From the NCBI GenBank assembly GCA_012959395.1, contig DUDG01000024.1, forward strand, positions 16,994-80,993: 64,000 nucleotides of DNA, in the 5' to 3' direction. The first letter of the stretch is position 1; every line of letters begins with the position of its first letter. The translations under genes were made by a program, and so were the position numbers. A model generated the notes under the pieces. The model saw only the letters and a list, made by a program, of their open reading frames with translations. It was not told the origin of the DNA and did not search any database. This document shows, one piece after another, positions 1-9,425 of this stretch. The DNA comes from Flavobacteriaceae bacterium (GTDB lineage Bacteria; Bacteroidota; Bacteroidia; Flavobacteriales; Flavobacteriaceae).

Positions 1-1364
1 CCATACTCCTGTTCTAATCTATATTGAATAACTTCAAATTGAAGAGCACCTACAGTACCTATTACTTTACGACCATTCATTTCTAAAATAAATAATTGAG
101 CCACTCCTTCATCCATCAATTGATCAATGCCTTTTGCTAATTGTTTGGATTTCATTGGATCTAGATTATTTATATATCTAAAATGTTCAGGAGAAAAACT
201 GGGTATTCCCTTAAAAAATATATGCTCGCCTTCTGAAAATGTATCTCCAATTTTAAAATTACCAGAATCATGAACCCCTACTATATCTCCTGGAAATGAT
301 TCATCTACAATTTCTTTTTTTGCAGCAAAAAATGCATTTGGACTACTAAATTTAAATTTTTTATTCATTCTAACATGGTGATAAGCGACATTCCTTTTAA
401 ATTTTCCGGATACTATTTTAATAAATGCGAGTCTATCTCTATGCTTGGGATCCATATTAGCATGAATTTTAAATATAAACCCTGAAAATTTAGATTCAGA
501 TGGATCAATTATTCTTTCTACACTTTCTTTTTTTCTAGGAGAAGGAGCAATTGTAATAAAACAATCAAGTAATTCCTTAACTCCAAAATTATTTAAAGCT
601 GAACCAAAAAAGACTGGCTGTTGCTTGCAGCTTAAATAATCTTCTTTGTTAAAATTTGGATACACTTCTTTAACTATTTCAACTTCTTCAAGAAGCTTAT
701 TTGATGCTAATTCTCCAAGGCAATCAACAAGTTTAGGATCATTTAAGTTATTTATATTTATTGATTTAGAAATTCTTTGTTTATTATCTGCATTAAATAA
801 CATTAAATTATTTCCCCAAATATTATATATTCCTTGAAAGTTATAACCCATACCAATAGGAAAGCTTAATGGACAGACTTTGAATTTTAATTTTTGTTCT
901 AATTCATCTAATAAATCAAAAGCATCTTTACCCTCCCTATCAAGCTTATTTATAAAAACAATAACAGGAATTTCTCGCATTCTACAAACTTCTACTAGCT
1001 TTTCTGTTTGTTCTTCAACTCCTTTAGCAACATCAATAACTACTATAACACTATCTACTGCTGTTAATGTTCTAAATGTGTCTTCAGCAAAGTCTTTATG
1101 TCCAGGAGTATCTAAAATATTTATTTTCTTTTCTTTATAATTAAAGGCTAATACTGAAGTTGAAACAGAAATTCCTCTTTGTCTTTCAATTTCCATAAAA
1201 TCACTTGTAGCAGCTTTTTTAATTTTATGTGATTTTACTGCTCCAGCTTCTTGAATAGCTCCTCCAAATAATAATAACTTTTCGGTTAAAGTAGTTTTTC
1301 CTGCATCTGGATGTGAAATAATTCCAAATGTTCTTCTTTTTATAATTTCTTTTAGGAAACTCAT
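1..1364 (-). CDS. prfC: Peptide chain release factor 3 (3' end outside window)
   Basis: Reverse-strand translation starts MSFLKEIIKRRTFGIISHPDAGKTTLTEKLLLFGGAIQEAGAVK and continues ...ERQRGISVSTSVLAF...ILDTPGHKDFAEDT: translational GTPase G motifs with RF3-like sequence. Open to the window edge. Confidence 0.93.
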   Translation of the reverse strand, partial: MSFLKEIIKRRTFGIISHPDAGKTTLTEKLLLFGGAIQEAGAVKSHKIKKAATSDFMEIERQRGISVSTSVLAFNYKEKKINILDTPGHKDFAEDTFRTLTAVDSVIVVIDVAKGVEEQTEKLVEVCRMREIPVIVFINKLDREGKDAFDLLDELEQKLKFKVCPLSFPIGMGYNFQGIYNIWGNNLMLFNADNKQRISKSININNLNDPKLVDCLGELASNKLLEEVEIVKEVYPNFNKEDYLSCKQQPVFFGSALNNFGVKELLDCFITIAPSPRKKESVERIIDPSESKFSGFIFKIHANMDPKHRDRLAFIKIVSGKFKRNVAYHHVRMNKKFKFSSPNAFFAAKKEIVDESFPGDIVGVHDSGNFKIGDTFSEGEHIFFKGIPSFSPEHFRYINNLDPMKSKQLAKGIDQLMDEGVAQLFILEMNGRKVIGTVGALQFEVIQYRLEQEY

Positions 1365-1442
1365 GGTTTTTATAAACATCAAAAATAGTATTGTTTTTTT
1401 AATATCTAATTTTAAATATTCCAAATTTCGTAACTTTAAAAA

Positions 1443-1976
1443 ATGATCAATGAAATGGTTGTTTTAGTGAATGAAGATGATCATCAAATAGGTTTGATGG
1501 AGAAGATAGAAGCTCATAAAAAAGGCATATTACACAGAGCTTTTTCAGTTTTTATATTCAATGATTCTCATGAACTTTTATTGCAAAAAAGAGCATTGAA
1601 TAAATATCACTCCCCAGGCTTATGGACTAATACTTGTTGTAGTCACCCTAGGGAGAATGAATCTATTTTAGATGCTTCAAATAGGCGTCTAATGGAAGAA
1701 ATGGGTATTAAAACGGAATTAAAACCATTCTTGGCATTTATTTATAAGGAACAATTTGAAAATGGTTTAATTGAGCATGAGTTTGATCATGTGGTAATTG
1801 GAAAATTTAATGATCAGCCTTTAATTAATTCAGAAGAAGTTTGCGATTGGAAATGGGTTGACTTAGACAAATTGTATACAGATATTAATAACAATTCAGG
1901 CGATTATACCGTATGGTTTAAAATTATATTTAAAAAGTATTATGATAAAATCAAATTAGATGAAAGTAACCGTTAG
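1443..1976 (+). CDS. idi: Isopentenyl-diphosphate delta-isomerase, type I (Nudix)
   Basis: LWTNTCCSHPRENE and Nudix-like RRLMEEMGI motifs. Confidence 0.92.
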   Translation: MINEMVVLVNEDDHQIGLMEKIEAHKKGILHRAFSVFIFNDSHELLLQKRALNKYHSPGLWTNTCCSHPRENESILDASNRRLMEEMGIKTELKPFLAFIYKEQFENGLIEHEFDHVVIGKFNDQPLINSEEVCDWKWVDLDKLYTDINNNSGDYTVWFKIIFKKYYDKIKLDESNR

Positions 1977-2370
1977 TAGAAAAGCTTATTTTAATGCAGC
2001 TCATAGACTTTATATTAAACAGTGGAGTGAGGAGAAAAATTTAAATATATTCGGAAAATGTAGCAACCCAAATTTTCATGGCCATAATTATGAAATAATT
2101 GTTCATGTTAAAGGAAAAGTGGATGAGCTAACAGGAATAGTAATTGACTTAAAATATTTAAAACAAATTATCAAACATGAAATAGAAGATTTATTAGATC
2201 ATAAAAATTTAAATCTTGAAATAAAGTATTTTAAAGAGGTAGTGCCAACTGCTGAAAATATTTGTATTTTTATCTGGAATACTTTGAGAAAAAAAATTGA
2301 TAATAATAAACACCTGTCAGTAACTCTTTTTGAAACACCAAGAAACTTTGTTAAATATTCTGGAAATTAA
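1960..2370 (+). CDS. 6-pyruvoyl-tetrahydropterin synthase / 6-carboxytetrahydropterin synthase family
   Basis: FNAAHRL, FGKCSNPNFHGHNYEI and PTAENI motifs of the PTPS/QueD family; overlaps the end of idi. Confidence 0.88.
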   Translation: MKVTVSRKAYFNAAHRLYIKQWSEEKNLNIFGKCSNPNFHGHNYEIIVHVKGKVDELTGIVIDLKYLKQIIKHEIEDLLDHKNLNLEIKYFKEVVPTAENICIFIWNTLRKKIDNNKHLSVTLFETPRNFVKYSGN

Positions 2371-2373
2371 ATT

Positions 2374-2640
2374 ATGGCAAGTATAAAAAATTTAAAAAAA
2401 GATCTAAATAATATTATTGGAGAAATTATTCAAAATATTAATTTATGGGAATTAGAAAATTCTGACAAAGATTTAGTTAAAAGCGAAAAATTAATGGATC
2501 AATGTTTTGATGCTTTTGATGAAATAATTAGCAAAATTCATCAAAAAGATGTTAAAAATAAAAAAGCGCATTACAATTCTATTAGTTTAGATTTAGCAAA
2601 AAAAGCATCTGAATTAGTTAAATCATTTAACGAATTATAG
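2374..2640 (+). CDS. Small helical conserved hypothetical protein
   Basis: 88-aa ORF 3 nt after the PTPS gene, same strand, highly charged and helical. Confidence 0.6.
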   Translation: MASIKNLKKDLNNIIGEIIQNINLWELENSDKDLVKSEKLMDQCFDAFDEIISKIHQKDVKNKKAHYNSISLDLAKKASELVKSFNEL

Positions 2641-2643
2641 AGT

Positions 2644-3321
2644 TTATTTAGATTTTATAAGATCTTGAAGCATTTGACCATATTTAGAATTTAATACTGC
2701 AATACTTAGTGAGTTTTTGATTGTATCTAGAAGAACCTTACTAGATTCAGGGAATTCGCTTAAAGCTATATAAGGAGCTACGTGACTACTTCCATTAGTT
2801 ACTGCGAAATTTAGACTAAATAAATATTGTCTTTTATTTAAACTCTCTATCTTCTTTTGAATTATAGTTGCACTATCTTTGTTTTTTAAATTATCAAAAG
2901 AAAGTTTAATTAAGTCCAGTCTATTATTGTTAAATTTTTTAATAATTCCTGTGTATTCTCTGTAGATGGAATCATTAGAAGATCCCGAAATATTAAATTC
3001 AGAATTAAATTTCTTAAGGTTAGTAAAAATAGAAATATCACCTTTTTCTCCAAAAAACCCTATTTTATTTTCATTTTTAGATACGTCTAAATTTATATAA
3101 AAAAATTCTGGGGAATCTATTTTTGAAGTAAGCATTATCTGACTTTTGTTTTCAATAAAAACAGAGTCAACGTTTATAAGGATTGAATCTTTGATCTTTT
3201 GAAGATAAATTTTTCCTTTTTTAAATCCATCTATTGAAATATTCACATTCATTTGATCTTTTTCATTTGAACATCCAAATGTTAATAACACTAGAAATAA
3301 GATATATTTTTTCAAATTCAT
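2644..3321 (-). CDS. Lipoprotein with DUF4369-like domain, no thioredoxin domain
   Basis: N-terminal signal with lipobox (LLTFGCSNEK); beta-rich sequence resembling DUF4369 (GKIYLQKIKDSILINVDSVFIEN); no CxxC. Confidence 0.55.
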   Translation of the reverse strand: MNLKKYILFLVLLTFGCSNEKDQMNVNISIDGFKKGKIYLQKIKDSILINVDSVFIENKSQIMLTSKIDSPEFFYINLDVSKNENKIGFFGEKGDISIFTNLKKFNSEFNISGSSNDSIYREYTGIIKKFNNNRLDLIKLSFDNLKNKDSATIIQKKIESLNKRQYLFSLNFAVTNGSSHVAPYIALSEFPESSKVLLDTIKNSLSIAVLNSKYGQMLQDLIKSK

Positions 3322-3469
3322 AAATGTAAATATGGTAAAATTTATTTTACTTTAAAAGGTTAACTATGTCAATTTAACCTAATGTTTTTCCATGCTTAAA
3401 ATATTTGTTCAAATTACTTTTAAACCAAAACATTTATTATAATACATGCTAAAACCCTAAAACCCTAAA

Positions 3470-3826
3470 CTATTTTCCGGGAGAAAAATATTTGAGTATC
3501 ATAATTGCTAATCCTAAAACTAATTCCAAATACATCATAGAGTCGAAATAGTCTCCCGCAGATCCCAAATCTATTCTTGACCACAACCTTCCCAAGCCGG
3601 CAAAAATCACGAGTAGCCCCACAAAGTAAGTTAGGTTACCTGTTTTGTTAACGTTTATAGTAGCCCAGGTAATTAAAAATCCTAAGGCAAAATAAATGCC
3701 ACTCACAAATCGCAAAATATTATCTAACCTGAGTTGGGGCGGAACGGTGTCCGGTAAATATCCATGTGCTCCCTTTATCAATAGGTTCATAGATCCCACA
3801 AAGCAGATTAACGCTACAAGACCCAT
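3470..3826 (-). CDS. DUF4345-like small membrane protein
   Basis: 118 aa with 3-4 hydrophobic segments; LDNILRFVSGIYFALGFLITW resembles the DUF4345 family. Visibly higher GC than flanks. Confidence 0.6.
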   Translation of the reverse strand: MGLVALICFVGSMNLLIKGAHGYLPDTVPPQLRLDNILRFVSGIYFALGFLITWATINVNKTGNLTYFVGLLVIFAGLGRLWSRIDLGSAGDYFDSMMYLELVLGLAIMILKYFSPGK

Positions 3827-3860
3827 TAAAATTCTTAATGTTGTTTTTATAACTATAAAA

Positions 3861-5735
3861 TTATTTTATTAGATCAATACTTCTTTTAATAAATGAAGTA
3901 AGTTCTTCTCCTTTAAGTAAGTTTTGTGATAATTTTGCTAGGTCTAATGATTGTTTAATTAATCGCTCTTTTTTGTTTTTACTTTTTGAGTTTAAGATTT
4001 CAGAATTAATAGAATTATTTACATTTATAATTAGATTGTACATTTCTGGCATATTCCCAAACATTTCATTCCCACCACTTTGTTGCATTTCTTTCATTCT
4101 TCTCATAAATTCTGGAAGTGTAATAATAAATGGAGGTGCAGTACTGTCCATTGCCTCTAATTGAACTGTGTATTTTTCTTTTGGAACAATATTTTCAATA
4201 ATTGTTTTTAATTTTTCTTTTTCTTTTTCATTAAGTTTTGAAACTTCTTCACTCTCTTTCTTTATTAATTTGTCAATAACATCAGCATCAACTCTAGAGA
4301 AATTAACCTTTTCATTCTTTGACTCGATTTTTTGAATTAGATGACTAATAATTGGAGAGTCAAGTAAAAGAATTTCATAACCTTTTTCTTTAGCAGCTTC
4401 TATATAAGAATGTTGCTCATTCTTATTAGAGGCATACAATACTATTAGATTTCCATCTTTATTTGTTTGAGTTTTAGAAATTTTATCTTTGAGTTCTTCA
4501 AATGTGAAGTACTTTTCATTTACTGTTGGATATAAAGCAAATTTTTGAGCTTTATCAAAAAATTTCTCTTCACTAATCATTCCATATTCAATAATAACTT
4601 TAATATCGTTCCATTTTTTTTCAAATTCTTTTCTTTCTTTAGTAAAAAGAGAATTTAATTTATCTGCAACCTTTCTAGTAACATAATTGCTAATTTTTTT
4701 TACAGCTCCATCAGCCTGTAGATAACTTCTTGACACATTTAATGGTATGTCTGGTGAATCAATAACTCCTCTTAAGAGAGTTAAAAATTCTGGAACAATA
4801 CCTTCAACATTATCAGTGACAAAAACTTGGTTTTGGTAAAGTTGTATTTTGTCTTTTTGAACATTAATATCATTTGATATTTTAGGAAAATATAAGATTC
4901 CAGTTAAATTAAAAGGATAATCTACATTTAAGTGAATATTAAAAAGAGGTTCTTCAAATTGCATAGGATACAACTCTCTGTAAAAATCTTTATAGGACTC
5001 CTCATTTAAATCTGAAGGAGCTTTAGTCCAAGCTGGGTTAGGGTTATTAATTATATCATCTACCGTTTCTTTAACTTCTTTCTCTTTGTCACCTTCTCCA
5101 ACTTTATTAGTAATCTCTTTAGTTCCAAACTTAATAGGAACAGGCATAAATTTGTTGTATTTAAGAAGTAAAGTTCGAATTTTAGATTCATCTAAAAATT
5201 CTTTTGAATCTTTACTTACATGTAAAATTATTTCTGATCCTCTTTCTTTTTTATCACTTTTTACCAGTGAATACTCAGGAGACCCATCACAAGTCCAATG
5301 AGCTGCAGGTTCATCCTTATATGATTTAGTAATTATTTCTACTTTTTCAGCAATCATAAATGCTGAATAAAATCCAAGACCAAAATGACCAATAATACCA
5401 CTATCTTTTGCATCATCTTTATATTTTTCTAAAAACTCTTCTGCACCTGAGAAAGCAATTTGGTTTATGTATTTTTTAACTTCATCCATAGTCATGCCAA
5501 TGCCTTGATCACTTATATGAATTTGTTTTCCTTTTTTATCAACTTTAACTTCTATAAACGGGTTGCCAATTTGTATTTTATTTTTTCCAATTCTACTTAA
5601 ACGTTTAAGTTTTAATGTTGCGTCTGTTGCATTTGATATTAATTCTCTTAAAAAAATTTCATGGTCACTATATAGAAACTTTTTAATTAGTGGGAATATA
5701 TTTTCAACCGATACATTAATTTTACCTTTAGCCAT
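3861..5735 (-). CDS. htpG: Molecular chaperone HtpG (Hsp90)
   Basis: MAKGKINVSVENIFPLIKKFLYSDHEIFLRELISNATDA, DQGIGMT, GHFGLGFYSAFM, LNVSRSYLQ. Start placed at internal ATG 5735 rather than ORF start 5774. Confidence 0.96.
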   Translation of the reverse strand: MAKGKINVSVENIFPLIKKFLYSDHEIFLRELISNATDATLKLKRLSRIGKNKIQIGNPFIEVKVDKKGKQIHISDQGIGMTMDEVKKYINQIAFSGAEEFLEKYKDDAKDSGIIGHFGLGFYSAFMIAEKVEIITKSYKDEPAAHWTCDGSPEYSLVKSDKKERGSEIILHVSKDSKEFLDESKIRTLLLKYNKFMPVPIKFGTKEITNKVGEGDKEKEVKETVDDIINNPNPAWTKAPSDLNEESYKDFYRELYPMQFEEPLFNIHLNVDYPFNLTGILYFPKISNDINVQKDKIQLYQNQVFVTDNVEGIVPEFLTLLRGVIDSPDIPLNVSRSYLQADGAVKKISNYVTRKVADKLNSLFTKERKEFEKKWNDIKVIIEYGMISEEKFFDKAQKFALYPTVNEKYFTFEELKDKISKTQTNKDGNLIVLYASNKNEQHSYIEAAKEKGYEILLLDSPIISHLIQKIESKNEKVNFSRVDADVIDKLIKKESEEVSKLNEKEKEKLKTIIENIVPKEKYTVQLEAMDSTAPPFIITLPEFMRRMKEMQQSGGNEMFGNMPEMYNLIINVNNSINSEILNSKSKNKKERLIKQSLDLAKLSQNLLKGEELTSFIKRSIDLIK

Positions 5736-5783
5736 AATTTTTATTTTATATCTTATAATCAAATGGTATACCAAATAGTTTTT

Positions 5784-5800
5784 AGTGACAAATTGACATT
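5784..5800 (-). promoter_or_regulatory. Candidate heat-shock type element upstream of htpG
   Basis: Minus strand reads AATGTCAATTTGTCACT; matches the hsp20 repeat TGACATTTTGTC at 10 of 12 positions, with 25 nt between its TTTG and a downstream TTTG. Confidence 0.4.
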
Positions 5801-5864
5801 AATTAATACTATATAGATTGCATTATTTATTTTTATTTAAATTGCAATAACTACACAAAGCTTT

Positions 5865-6872
5865 ATGTACAATTCAAGAATTATTGGTTTAGGGTATTAT
5901 CTTCCAGATAATATTGTAACAAATAATGATTTATCTAAGATAATGGATACCACAGACGAATGGATTCAGGAAAGAACTGGGGTTAAAGAAAGACGTTGGA
6001 TTGATCCTAAAACAGATGATACTACTTCCACTATGGCTGTTAAAGCTTCTAAAATAGCTATTAATAGATCTGGCTTGAAAAAAGAAGATATAGATTTTAT
6101 AATTTTTGCAACACTTAGTCCAGATATGTACTTTCCGGGAGGAGGAGTTCGTGTTCAAGACATGTTAGATATGCCTACAATAGGAGCTTTAGATGTTCGA
6201 AATCAGTGTTCTGGTTTTATATATGCTATGTCTGTTGCAGACCAATTTATAAAAACGGGTATGTATAAAAATATTTTAGTGATTGGTTCCGAAAATCATT
6301 CTGGTGGATTAGAAAAATCCACAAGAGGAAGAGGATTGACTGTTATTTTTGGTGATGGAGCTGGAGCAGCTATTGTATCTAGAAGTGAAGATAAAGGGAA
6401 AGGAATTTTATCCTCTCATCTTCATTCTGAAGGTAAATATGCAAGGGAATTAATGCTAGATGCACCTAACACTGGAAGATGGGTTCCTGAAATATTAGCT
6501 GAAAATGATTCTGAGGATCAATCGTATTATCCATATATGAATGGACAGTTTGTTTTTAAAAATGCAGTTATACGTTTTTCTGAAGTAATAATTGAAGGAT
6601 TAGAAGCCAATAATTTAAATAAGGAAGATATTGACATGCTAATCCCACATCAGGCTAATTTACGGATAGCACAATTCATACAAAGGAAATTTAAATTACC
6701 AGACGATAAAGTTTACAATAATATTATGAAGTATGGAAATACTACAGCTGCTTCTGTAATAATAGCACTAACAGAAGCTTGGGAGCAGGGTAAGATAAAA
6801 GATAATGATTTGGTTGTTTTAGCTGCTTTTGGTAGTGGATTTACTTGGGGATCGGTTATTATAAGATGGTAA
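5865..6872 (+). CDS. fabH: 3-oxoacyl-ACP synthase III
   Basis: RIIGLGYYLPDNIVTN, DVRNQCSGF, PHQANLRI, YGNTTAASV motifs. Confidence 0.93.
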   Translation: MYNSRIIGLGYYLPDNIVTNNDLSKIMDTTDEWIQERTGVKERRWIDPKTDDTTSTMAVKASKIAINRSGLKKEDIDFIIFATLSPDMYFPGGGVRVQDMLDMPTIGALDVRNQCSGFIYAMSVADQFIKTGMYKNILVIGSENHSGGLEKSTRGRGLTVIFGDGAGAAIVSRSEDKGKGILSSHLHSEGKYARELMLDAPNTGRWVPEILAENDSEDQSYYPYMNGQFVFKNAVIRFSEVIIEGLEANNLNKEDIDMLIPHQANLRIAQFIQRKFKLPDDKVYNNIMKYGNTTAASVIIALTEAWEQGKIKDNDLVVLAAFGSGFTWGSVIIRW

Positions 6873-7228
6873 AAAAAACTTTAGTATTAGGGGTTTCTTT
6901 AAATCCTGATCGTTATTCAAATATGGCTGTTAAAAGACTTACTTCAAATCAGGTTGAAGTAGTAGCTATTGGATCAAAATGTGGAAGGATTGGTAAGGTT
7001 TTGATTGAAAAAGATTCTTTTTTATATAAAGATATTCATACTGTAACTCTTTATTTAAATAAAAATAGACAAAGTGATTATTATGATTTTATAATTTCTT
7101 TAAAACCAAAAAGAGTAATTTTTAATCCCGGAACTGAAAATAGTGAATTTTATAAATTATTAAAAAAAGAATCGATAAGCTATATGGAAGCTTGTACCTT
7201 AGTGTTACTTTCTACGAATCAATATTAA
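6866..7228 (+). CDS. CoA-binding domain protein
   Basis: [22 protein letters not shown] and [10 protein letters not shown] typical of small CoA-binding proteins. Start at ATG 6866. Confidence 0.75.
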   Translation: MVKKTLVLGVSLNPDRYSNMAVKRLTSNQVEVVAIGSKCGRIGKVLIEKDSFLYKDIHTVTLYLNKNRQSDYYDFIISLKPKRVIFNPGTENSEFYKLLKKESISYMEACTLVLLSTNQY

Positions 7229-8662
7229 TCCGATAAATGTAATTAACCCGTTAATTGGAAGAAGCTCGTAGCCAATTTTGTACCCACCTAAATAATTAGA
7301 GTCAATGTTTCCTATACCTAATACTAAAAGGACTGAAAATAAAGCAACTATCCAAACATATTGATCTTTTATTTTATAATTAGTAAAAATACCAAACGCA
7401 AATAGCCCTAATAATGGTCCGTATGTATACCCTGCTACTGTTAATAGGCCATCTATTACGTTAGTGTTTAAAACATTTTTAAATATTATTATAACTATAA
7501 TAAGAACAAAACTCATTACTACATGTGTTTTTTTTCTTAGACTATTTTGAATTTTTTTACTTTTATTTTCTAGATTTAAAAAATCAACACAAAAAGATGT
7601 TGTTAAAGATGTTAATGCACTATCAGCGCTACTGTAAGCTGCTGCAATTAAACCTAATAAAAAAGTAACTCCTATAACAATTCCTATATCACTATTTAAA
7701 GCAATCTGAGGAAATAATAAATCACTATTAGGAACTCCGTTAATAAGAGGAATTTCTATATTATTTTTTTTAGCGTAAATAAATAAAAGAGCTCCTAGAA
7801 GCATAAATAAAAATGTTACAATTACCAAAACAAAACTAAAGACCAACATGTTTTTCTGTGCATCTTTTAATGATCTGCATGTGAGGTTTTTTTGCATCAT
7901 ATCCTGGTCTAGTCCAGTCATGCAAATGGTTATAAACATTCCTCCTATAAAAGATTTTATAAAATGATTTCTTTCTAAAAAACTTTCATTTACTATTATT
8001 TTATTATAATTCTGAATTTCAACAGAATTTATAAACTCAATAAAAGTCCATTCTAGATTTGTATTAATTAAATAAATAGATAACAAAACTGAAATAAGCA
8101 TAAAAGCTGTTTGTAGGGTGTCTGTCCAAACTATAGTATTAATACCTCCTCTATAAGTATAAATCCAAATTAATAAAATTGAAATAATTACAGTAATTTC
8201 AAATGGAATGCTTAAAGAATCAAAAACAAACTGTTGTAATACTATAGCTACTAAATACAATCTGAATGATGCTCCTAAAATTCTAGAAATAAAAAAGAAA
8301 AAAGCACCCGTTTTATGGCTTACTTTTCCAAACCTATCATTTAAATACTCATAGATTGATGTGAGATTGAGTTTATAATATATAGGTAATAAAACAATTG
8401 CTACAATGAAATATCCTACTAAATAACCTAATACTACCTGGAAGTACGTGAATTGTGAGCCTCCAATATCACCGGGAACAGAAATAAATGTTATCCCAGA
8501 AAGTGAAGCTCCAACCATTCCAAATGCTACTAAATACCATGGAGAATCTTTATTAGCAGAAAAAAAGGTTGAATTATCATCATTTCCTTTAGTTAAATAT
8601 GAAATTATAAATAAGCCTATGAAATAGGCAATAATAACAAAAAGGATAATTGAGGATTGCAT
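7205..8662 (-). CDS. Sodium:solute symporter (SSS family)
   Basis: Multiple TM segments; [20 protein letters not shown] and [14 protein letters not shown] motifs. Confidence 0.88.
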   Translation of the reverse strand: MQSSIILFVIIAYFIGLFIISYLTKGNDDNSTFFSANKDSPWYLVAFGMVGASLSGITFISVPGDIGGSQFTYFQVVLGYLVGYFIVAIVLLPIYYKLNLTSIYEYLNDRFGKVSHKTGAFFFFISRILGASFRLYLVAIVLQQFVFDSLSIPFEITVIISILLIWIYTYRGGINTIVWTDTLQTAFMLISVLLSIYLINTNLEWTFIEFINSVEIQNYNKIIVNESFLERNHFIKSFIGGMFITICMTGLDQDMMQKNLTCRSLKDAQKNMLVFSFVLVIVTFLFMLLGALLFIYAKKNNIEIPLINGVPNSDLLFPQIALNSDIGIVIGVTFLLGLIAAAYSSADSALTSLTTSFCVDFLNLENKSKKIQNSLRKKTHVVMSFVLIIVIIIFKNVLNTNVIDGLLTVAGYTYGPLLGLFAFGIFTNYKIKDQYVWIVALFSVLLVLGIGNIDSNYLGGYKIGYELLPINGLITFIGLILIRRK

Positions 8663-8729
8663 TATAAATTGGTCTTTTTCAAATATACTAATTTATGGTT
8701 CTTACAAAATCTAGTAGTATATTTAAAAA

Positions 8730-9350
8730 ATGAATTTTTCTTCTAAATTGCTTGAAAATGCAGTGAATGAAATGTCCCAATTACCTGGCATTGGTAAAAG
8801 AACTGCTTTAAGACTTGTTTTGTTTTTATTAAATCAACCAAAAATTCAAACTAAAGAACTTTCTCATTCATTATTAGAGTTAGTAGAAAATGTTATTTTA
8901 TGTAAGAGTTGTTATAATATTTCTGATTTAGAAACTTGTGAAATATGTTCAAATTCAAAAAGAGATAAATCTATAATTTGTGTAGTTGAAGATATAAGAG
9001 ATGTTATGGCTATTGAAAGTACTGGTCAGTTTAATGGTATTTATCACGTATTAGGTGGTAAAATTTCCCCTATTGAAGGAATAGGTCCAGATCAATTAAA
9101 TATTAATTCTCTTATTGTTAAAGTTAAAACTAATGAGATTTCAGAATTAATTTTTGCTTTAAGCGCAACAATGGAAGGAGATACTACCAATTTTTATATT
9201 TATAAGCAATTAGATCATGATATTAAAATAACTACGATTGCTAGGGGAATTTCGGTTGGGAATGAGTTAGAATATACTGATGAAGTTACTCTAGGAAGAA
9301 GCATAATTAAGAGAATTCCTTTTGAAAATTCTATTAAAAATAATTTATAA
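8730..9350 (+). CDS. recR: Recombination mediator RecR
   Basis: [17 protein letters not shown], four-Cys zinc motif ([16 protein letters not shown]), Toprim [31 protein letters not shown]. Confidence 0.95.
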   Translation: MNFSSKLLENAVNEMSQLPGIGKRTALRLVLFLLNQPKIQTKELSHSLLELVENVILCKSCYNISDLETCEICSNSKRDKSIICVVEDIRDVMAIESTGQFNGIYHVLGGKISPIEGIGPDQLNINSLIVKVKTNEISELIFALSATMEGDTTNFYIYKQLDHDIKITTIARGISVGNELEYTDEVTLGRSIIKRIPFENSIKNNL

Positions 9351-9425
9351 AAATTTCTTAATTAATTATTTAAAACCAAACCAATATTATTTTGATATTT
9401 TTGTATTAAAATTAAAATTAAATCA

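Noticed and set aside
646-1140. Plus-strand ORFs of 63 and 86 aa
   Set aside because: They lie antisense within the clear prfC coding frame on the minus strand.
3448-3470. Telomere-like AAAACCCTAAAACCCTAAAC
   Set aside because: Only about two units; no extended array, so most likely chance or junction sequence.
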